From the NCBI GenBank assembly GCA_963712995.1, contig CAVQKH010000030.1, positions 434,001-498,000 of the forward strand: a DNA stretch of 64,000 nt, written 5' to 3'. Of this stretch, positions 58,701 to 64,000 are shown piece after piece. The position numbers and the translations under genes were made by a program. Numbering within the stretch: the stretch's first letter is position 1; each line of letters starts with the position of its first letter. The notes beneath the pieces are model-generated. The model made no database searches. It was given only the letters and a program-made list of their open reading frames with translations, and had not been told where the DNA came from. Origin of the DNA: GCA-003244245 sp963712995. Its GTDB lineage: Bacteria; Actinomycetota; Actinomycetes; Mycobacteriales; Pseudonocardiaceae.

Positions 58701-59267
58701 GTGAACAAAGCTCAGCTGATTGACGCCCTCGCGGAGCGCCTCGGGGACCGGAAACTCGCCGCCGCCGCGGTCGCGGGTCTCGTCGATGTGGTGATCCGGA
58801 CGGTGGGTGCGGGTGAGCGGGTCACCATCACCGGTTTCGGTGTCTTCGAGAAGCGTGCACGGGCCGCACGAACCGCCCGCAACCCCCGGACCGGCCAGGC
58901 TGTGCCGGTCCAGCAGACCGATGTGCCGGCCTTCCGCCCCGGCACGCTGTTCCGCGAGGTGGTGAGTGGAGCCCGGACGCTGCAGGCAGGTGACGTGAGC
59001 AGCAGGTCCGCCACGTCGAACCCGGTACCGATCAACCCGTCAGGCGGTTCCAACAGTCGCACCACCGTGACCGCGGCCACCCACCTGGGGCCGGTGCAGG
59101 TGGCTGGGACCAAAGGCGCGGCCAAAGCTGCGAAGGCGGGCAAAGCGACAAAGGCAAACAAAACAAGCAAAGCAGTAAAGGCGGCAAAGGCATTGAAGGC
59201 CGAGCCCAAGGGCGCCGGAAAGGGCACCGCGAAGAAGGCCGGTAAGAAGTCCGACACCAAGAGATGA
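58701..59267 (+). CDS. hup: HU-family nucleoid protein with Lys/Ala-rich tail
   Basis: Residues 1-90 are the HU fold (MNKAQLIDALAERLGDRKLA, TITGFGVFEKRARAARTARN with RNPRTG and FRPGTLFREVV). Residues 91-188 are a low-complexity tail of AKAAKAGKATKANK-type repeats that binds DNA, like HupB of mycobacteria and HupS of streptomycetes. GTG 58701 has AGGAG 7 bases upstream. The 3' part of the gene is locally A-rich because of the Lys codons. Confidence 0.95.
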   Translation: MNKAQLIDALAERLGDRKLAAAAVAGLVDVVIRTVGAGERVTITGFGVFEKRARAARTARNPRTGQAVPVQQTDVPAFRPGTLFREVVSGARTLQAGDVSSRSATSNPVPINPSGGSNSRTTVTAATHLGPVQVAGTKGAAKAAKAGKATKANKTSKAVKAAKALKAEPKGAGKGTAKKAGKKSDTKR

Positions 59268-59296
59268 CAAGTTCTCCGGAGGCCGTCCAGCCGCAC

Positions 59297-60196
59297 TCAG
59301 CGCAGCGTGTCGTCGTCGTAGTAGTAGTCGGCGCCGAGCAGGACGGGCGGCTCGGGTGAGCTGAAGAACAGGCCCCAGTAACTGCCCTTCCTACTGGGTA
59401 CGTGGAGCAACCTGCGCCCAGCGGAGTCGGTGAGGTCACCGACCAGGCCCGGAATCACCCCGCCCTGGCTGCACACCACGGCCGGACCCCCGGGCCCGGC
59501 CGCAATCTCGATCAACCGTCGTAGGCCGGCCGTGGGATCGGCCAGGTACCCGTGCTCGGCCAACATGGGTTCATCCATGATCGACACCTCGAGGTCCGCG
59601 GCAAGATCGGCAACGGTCTGCCGGCACCGCAGCAGCGGCGCCGAGTACACCCGCCGTGCGCCGAACAGTGGCAGCAACGTTCGCAGCAGATCGGCCCGGT
59701 GCCTGCCAGCGGTGCTCAGCGGGCGCAGGTCGTCATCACCCGGCCAGGTCCCGCGTTCCCCTGCCTCGGCGTGCCGGACCAGCAGCACAGTGGTCATGCG
59801 GGCCGGCCAGCCGTCCAGCTTGCCCAGCAGTACCCGGTCGTGCGGGTGGCTGAGTAACTCGATCGCCTTCGCTACCGGCAGCCACTGCAGCTCGTCCACC
59901 TCATCGCTGGGGCGGAAGCCGCCACCGGCGGGGTGTGCCACCCAGTAGTGCACCACCTTCTCGCCATCGGGCACCAGGTAACGGGTGCTGCCCAGCCGGG
60001 GGCCGAGTGTGACGGTGTGGCCGGTCTCCTCGGCCACCTCGCGGACCGCGGTGACCGGTAGCACCTCCCCGGCTTTCGGTTTCCCTTTGGGCAGCGACCA
60101 GTCGTCATAGCGGGGCCGATGAACCAGCGCGACCTCGACCTGGCCCGAGGCCGACAGCTGCCACACCACCGCCCCGGCGGCATACAGGGCCGGCAC
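59297..60196 (-). CDS. mutT1: Nudix hydrolase-histidine phosphatase fusion (MutT1-like)
   Basis: The N-terminal Nudix domain has the box GKPKAGEVLPVTAVREVAEE (GX5EX7REUXEEXGU, completed by TGH). The C-terminal domain is a histidine phosphatase with LLVRHAEAGERG and the later H in VLRHV-like context. MutT1 of mycobacteria has this fusion and removes 8-oxo-GTP/dGTP and diadenosine polyphosphates. It starts 3 bp after the ppk stop, an operon that also occurs in mycobacteria. Confidence 0.93.
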   Translation of the reverse strand: MPALYAAGAVVWQLSASGQVEVALVHRPRYDDWSLPKGKPKAGEVLPVTAVREVAEETGHTVTLGPRLGSTRYLVPDGEKVVHYWVAHPAGGGFRPSDEVDELQWLPVAKAIELLSHPHDRVLLGKLDGWPARMTTVLLVRHAEAGERGTWPGDDDLRPLSTAGRHRADLLRTLLPLFGARRVYSAPLLRCRQTVADLAADLEVSIMDEPMLAEHGYLADPTAGLRRLIEIAAGPGGPAVVCSQGGVIPGLVGDLTDSAGRRLLHVPSRKGSYWGLFFSSPEPPVLLGADYYYDDDTLR

Positions 60197-60199
60197 CGG

Positions 60200-62374
60200 T
60201 CATTCACCCCTGCGGTGTCGGCGGATCTCCTGCACCTGATGATCACGGACAGTGGATCCGTCTGAGGGAGAGGGGCGCCAGGAGCCCTCCGCGTCCAAGA
60301 CCCAGCATCGCGTTGCCGGGTCCAGCGCTGAGGTGAGGATCGCGTCCAGCTCGGCGGTGACGGCCGGATCGGCCACCCGTACCAGCGCCTCCACCCGGCG
60401 GTCCAGGTTGCGGTGCATCATGTCCGCGCTGCCGATCCAATGCTCACCCGCGCCAAGGAAATGAAGGACCCGGGAGTGCTCGAGGAAGCGGCCCAGGATG
60501 GAGCGCACCCGGATATTCTCCGAGAGTCCCGGGCGCCCCGGGATGAGTGCGCAGATGCCGCGGACCACGGCATCGACAGGCACGCCCGCCGATGCCGCCC
60601 GGTACAGCGCGTCGATCACCTGCTCGTCGACCAGAGCGTTGACTTTGATCCGGATCCCGGCCGGACGGCCCGCCTGGATATGGTCGATCTCAGTCTCGAT
60701 CCGTTCCACGATGCCGCGCCGGATTCCGTAGGGTGCGACCAGCAGGCTGCGATAGGAGGTTTGCCGCGCATAGCCGGTCAGCGAGTTGAACAGATCGGTG
60801 AGGTCGGCGCCGATCGCCGGTTTGGCGGTGAACAACCCGATGTCCTCGTAGAGCCGGGCGGTCTTCGGGTTGTAGTTGCCGGTGCCGATGTGGCAGTACC
60901 TCCGGATCGTCGAGCCCTCCTGGCGGACCACCAGCGCGGTCTTGCAGTGCGTTTTGAGCCCCATCAGGCCATAGACCACGTGCACCCCGGCTCGTTCCAA
61001 CGCCCGGGCCCACCGGATGTTGGCCTGTTCATCGAAGCGAGCCTTGAGCTCTACCAGCGCGACGACCTGCTTGCCCGCTTCGGCGGCATCGATCAGCGCG
61101 TCGACGATGGGGGAGTCGCCGGAGGTCCGGTAGAGCGTCTGCTTGATGGCCAGCACCTGCGGATCCCCTGCGGCCTGTTCGATGAAACGCTGCACGCTGG
61201 TGGAGAACGAGTCGTAGGGGTGGTGCACCAGCACATCACCCTCACGCAGGGTCGCGAAGATGTCCTTGGGGCTTTCACCCTCCCCGAAGGCCGGATGCGT
61301 CGCGGGGACGAAGGGCTCGTCCTTCAGCTCCGGGATGGGTAGCGCGTGGAGCTGCCACAGGCAGGACAGGTCGAGCAAGCCGGGTACCTCGACCACATCG
61401 TGCGGATTGACCTCGAGCTCGCGCAGCAGCAGCTCCAACACGTGCTCGGTCATCGTGTCGGCCACCTCGAGGCGCACCGGTGGACCGAACCGGCGCCGGG
61501 CGAGCTCGCGTTCCATCGCCTGCAGGAGGTCCTCGTCGCGGTCTTCCTCGACCTCGAAATCGGCGTTGCGGGTGACCCGGAAGATGTGCCAGTCGACCAC
61601 CTCCATGCCGGCGAACATCTCACCGAGATGGGCGCCGATCAGCTCCTCCAGCGGCAGGAACGTGGCGCTGGTGAGCCCGCGGTCGTCCTGGTCGCTTTCC
61701 ACCCGCACCAGGCGTGGCACGTTGTTGGGCACCTTGACCCGGGCAAATCGCTCGATGCGGCTGTCCGGATCACGCACCATCACCGCCAGGTTCAGCGACA
61801 GCCCGGAGATGTAGGGGAACGGGTGTGCGGGGTCCACCGCCAACGGGGTGAGCACCGGGAAGATCTTCTCGGAGAAGTAGCTCGACAGCCGCAACTGCTG
61901 CTGATCGTCGAGGTCGGACCAGGTGACGAAGGAGATGGCGTGCTTGTCCAACTCCGGGCGGACCGAGTCGAGGCAGATCCGCGCTTGACGCTCGGCGAGC
62001 TCCCGGCTGCGCATCGCGATCTGCGCCAGCTGCTCTCGCGGGGACAGGCCATCCGCGCTGCGCACGGCCAGCCCAGCCTCCTCGCGTCGCTTGAGCCCGG
62101 CAACGCGCACCATGTAGAACTCGTCCTGGTTCGACGCGAAGATCGCCAGGAATTTGGCCCGCTCCAGCAGCGGCTGGCTGGTGTCCTCGGCGAGCGCGAG
62201 CACTCGGGCGTTGAAGTCCAGCCAGGACAGCTCCCGGTTGAGGTAGCGGTCGTCGGGAAGGTCGGTGACCGGGGGTACCGGTGTTGCTGCGGGGGGAGCA
62301 GGCGGTACCGTCGCCGCGGCACTGTCGGCCAGCGATGCGCCACGGCCGGTCAGCGGAGCGAGGGGCTGGCTCAC
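60200..62374 (-). CDS. ppk: Polyphosphate kinase 1
   Basis: A 724-aa Ppk1 that makes polyphosphate from ATP. The autophosphorylated His lies in RYCHIGTGNYNPKTARLYED; ELSWLDFNARVLALAEDTSQ marks the N domain and LLAIKQTLYRTSGDSPIVDA the first catalytic domain. The N-terminal 40 residues are Ala/Pro-rich. It is in an operon with the MutT1-like gene. Confidence 0.97.
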   Translation of the reverse strand: MSQPLAPLTGRGASLADSAAATVPPAPPAATPVPPVTDLPDDRYLNRELSWLDFNARVLALAEDTSQPLLERAKFLAIFASNQDEFYMVRVAGLKRREEAGLAVRSADGLSPREQLAQIAMRSRELAERQARICLDSVRPELDKHAISFVTWSDLDDQQQLRLSSYFSEKIFPVLTPLAVDPAHPFPYISGLSLNLAVMVRDPDSRIERFARVKVPNNVPRLVRVESDQDDRGLTSATFLPLEELIGAHLGEMFAGMEVVDWHIFRVTRNADFEVEEDRDEDLLQAMERELARRRFGPPVRLEVADTMTEHVLELLLRELEVNPHDVVEVPGLLDLSCLWQLHALPIPELKDEPFVPATHPAFGEGESPKDIFATLREGDVLVHHPYDSFSTSVQRFIEQAAGDPQVLAIKQTLYRTSGDSPIVDALIDAAEAGKQVVALVELKARFDEQANIRWARALERAGVHVVYGLMGLKTHCKTALVVRQEGSTIRRYCHIGTGNYNPKTARLYEDIGLFTAKPAIGADLTDLFNSLTGYARQTSYRSLLVAPYGIRRGIVERIETEIDHIQAGRPAGIRIKVNALVDEQVIDALYRAASAGVPVDAVVRGICALIPGRPGLSENIRVRSILGRFLEHSRVLHFLGAGEHWIGSADMMHRNLDRRVEALVRVADPAVTAELDAILTSALDPATRCWVLDAEGSWRPSPSDGSTVRDHQVQEIRRHRRGE

Positions 62375-62564
62375 CCGGCCATTGTTCCGTATCTCGCCAT
62401 TTCACTGTGGTAAACAGTGAGGTTCTTTAGGGGTGAATCCCCAGCCGTTTGAATGTCCAGGGCGGCCCGGGTGAACCGGCCGAGGCCCAGCTCGCGGGCG
62501 GTGTCCCGAACCAGCGCGAGGACCAACCGGGCGGCAGGCAGGTACTCGGTGCGAGGAGGATGAG

Positions 62565-62942
62565 GTGGTGCGGGACAAGACCGGGCTATCCATCGGCGGT
62601 TTTTCCATCGGCCTGTGCATCGTGGTGTTCTACCCGCTCACCGAGGTGCCGGTGGTACCGGTGGCGCACTGGGGCACCCACCGGGTCTACGACCACTACC
62701 GCAGGCGGTTCCGGCCGCTGCCGCGGACCGAGGTGATCGTGCGGGCCGGGCCGCCGGTGGATCTTTCCGATCTCCGTCGCCGGCCGGTGGAGGGGCCCCT
62801 GCTACGGGAGGCCACCGACCGGGTCATGATCGGAGTCCGCACGCTGCTCGCCGAGGTCCGCCAGGAGCCGGCTCCAACCGAATTCTTCGACCCCCAGCAT
62901 CCCGGAGGGCGTCCAGGACGGTCCGGGGAGCGGCAGTCATGA
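62565..62942 (+). pseudogene. plsC-like acyltransferase gene with internal deletion of the catalytic core
   Basis: The product starts like actinobacterial 1-acylglycerol-3-phosphate acyltransferases (VVRDKTGLSIGGFSIGLCIV) and ends like them (VPVVPVAHWGTHRVYDHYRR, then TEVIVRAGPPVDLSDL and APTEFFDP). The roughly 140 residues between YPLTE and VPVVPV, including the HX4D active site and the EGT motif, are missing in frame. Start, end, ribosome site (GAGGAGG) and the 4-bp overlap with gpsA are intact. Unless another plsC supplies function, this 125-aa product cannot be a working acyltransferase. Confidence 0.8.
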
Positions 62943-63952
62943 GTGTGGCGGTGCAGCGGATCGCGGTGATGGGCGCCGGCTCGTGGGGCACCACCTTCGC
63001 CAAGGTGCTCGCCGACGCGGGCCGCGACGTGGTGCTCTGGGCCCGCCGGGCCGAGGTGGCCGATGCGGTGTGCTCCCAGCACGGCAACCCCGATTACCTG
63101 CCGGGAGTGAGGCTCCCCGCCTCCTTGCAGGCTACCGCGCGGGCGTCGGAGGCGCTGGAGGGCGCGGACACCGTGGTCTTCGCCGTTCCCAGCCAGACGC
63201 TGCGCGACAACCTGGGTGAGTGGCACAAGTCGATCCCGCCGGAGGCCACCCTGATCAGCCTGGCCAAGGGCGTCGAGCTGAACAGCCTCAAGCGGATGAG
63301 CGAGGTGGTGATCGATGTCACTGCCGTCACCCCCGGCCAGGTGGTCGTGGTGTCCGGTCCCAACCTGGCCCGTGAGATCGCCGCCGAGCAGCCCACCGCG
63401 AGTGTGATCGCGTGCACCCAGCACGATCGTGCCGTTGCCGTCCAGCTTGCCTGCGGGACTCATTACTTCCGGCCTTACACCAACACCGATGTCATCGGCT
63501 GCGAACTCGGGGGCGCCTGCAAGAACGTCATCGCCCTGGCGTGCGGGGTCGCCGCCGGCCTGGGATACGGGAACAACACCCTCGCGACGCTGATCACCCG
63601 GGGGCTGGCGGAGATGGGACGGCTGGGTGCGGCACTGGGTGCCGACCCGAGGACCTTCGCCGGCCTGGCCGGTCTCGGTGACCTGGTGGCCACTTGCGCC
63701 TCACCGCTGTCCCGCAACCGCTCCTTCGGCTACCGGTTGGGACTGGGCGAGACCCTCGAGCAGGCCCAGCAGGCCAGCCACGGCCAGGTGGCCGAGGGGG
63801 TGAAGTCCTGTGTGTCGATCCAGGGGCTGGCCGCCCGCTGTGGCGTGGAGGTGCCCATCGCCGATGGGGTTCGCCGGGTCTGTTACAACGGTCAGTCACC
63901 TCGGGACATGGCCGCAGAACTCCTCGGCCGCACCCCCAAACCGGAATGCTGA
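62939..63952 (+). CDS. gpsA: Glycerol-3-phosphate dehydrogenase [NAD(P)+]
   Basis: This 337-aa enzyme makes sn-glycerol 3-phosphate for phospholipids. The NAD(P) motif VMGAGSWGTTFAKVLADAG, the substrate lysine in GACKNVIALACGVAAGLGYG and GNNTLATLITRGLAEMGRLG are intact. ATG 62939 overlaps the stop of the plsC remnant by 4 bp, showing the original plsC-gpsA operon. Confidence 0.96.
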   Translation: MSVAVQRIAVMGAGSWGTTFAKVLADAGRDVVLWARRAEVADAVCSQHGNPDYLPGVRLPASLQATARASEALEGADTVVFAVPSQTLRDNLGEWHKSIPPEATLISLAKGVELNSLKRMSEVVIDVTAVTPGQVVVVSGPNLAREIAAEQPTASVIACTQHDRAVAVQLACGTHYFRPYTNTDVIGCELGGACKNVIALACGVAAGLGYGNNTLATLITRGLAEMGRLGAALGADPRTFAGLAGLGDLVATCASPLSRNRSFGYRLGLGETLEQAQQASHGQVAEGVKSCVSIQGLAARCGVEVPIADGVRRVCYNGQSPRDMAAELLGRTPKPEC

Positions 63953-64000
63953 TCCCCAGAATGCTGTTCAGCGCTCCGCGCAGAGTCAGGACGGGGCGGT

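Overview
The window is GC-rich actinobacterial DNA. The gene set points to the order Pseudonocardiales or a close relative. It includes a complete SufRBD-Rieske-SufCSUT iron-sulfur operon with an mptB/ABC/ctaA neighbourhood laid out as in mycobacteria, an HU protein with a lysine-rich tail, a MutT1-type Nudix-phosphatase, leuCD with a divergent IclR regulator, many GTG/TTG starts, and 4-bp ATGA/GTGA overlaps. No species is assigned.

Region 1 (1-8.2 kb) is accessory. A partial hypothetical gene and a small membrane protein diverge from a perfect 12-bp palindrome. The same palindrome recurs upstream of a ribbon-helix-helix regulator gene. Next come a MerA/Lpd-type disulfide reductase and the most unusual locus of the window: a peroxiredoxin-like gene with an in-frame UGA exactly where the family's first redox cysteine lies (UxxC). 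A SECIS-like hairpin follows the UGA. This gene overlaps the end of a radical SAM gene, and a second radical SAM gene fused to a metallophosphoesterase domain lies divergently.

Region 2 (8.3-13.6 kb) is a compact lasso-peptide cluster: an unannotated precursor, cyclase, RRE, leader peptidase and an isoaspartyl-methyltransferase-like tailoring enzyme. It is followed by an eroded second copy of the metallophosphoesterase-radical SAM gene, a fragment of a DUF5753-type regulator and a pentapeptide-repeat membrane protein.

Region 3 (14-33.6 kb) is mixed. It has a flavoprotein divergent from a giant cyclase-NTPase-LuxR regulator, a CBS protein, an ArsB/NhaD permease, LapA, MscS, a TIGR04283-like glycosyltransferase, an ECF sigma factor, a SpoIIE-type phosphatase, quinone reductase, an XRE-TPR regulator with GNAT, an orphan Cas6, and a phosphate transporter paired with an ArsM-type methyltransferase. 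The glycosyltransferase and methyltransferase belong to families tied to arsenosugar synthesis, although no ArsS is present.

Region 4 (33.9-49.8 kb) is the conserved ctaA / ABC exporter / mptB / suf block, interrupted by a 5-kb accessory insert (frameshifted SDR, TetR, two coupled hypotheticals, XRE regulator). Region 5 (49.9-64 kb) is mostly housekeeping: recQ, a flavoprotein monooxygenase with a readable promoter and operator, a HAD phosphatase, tRNA-Gln and tRNA-Glu, a PadR operon with an odd repetitive protein, leuCD, HU, mutT1-ppk, and gpsA preceded by a plsC gene that has lost its catalytic core.
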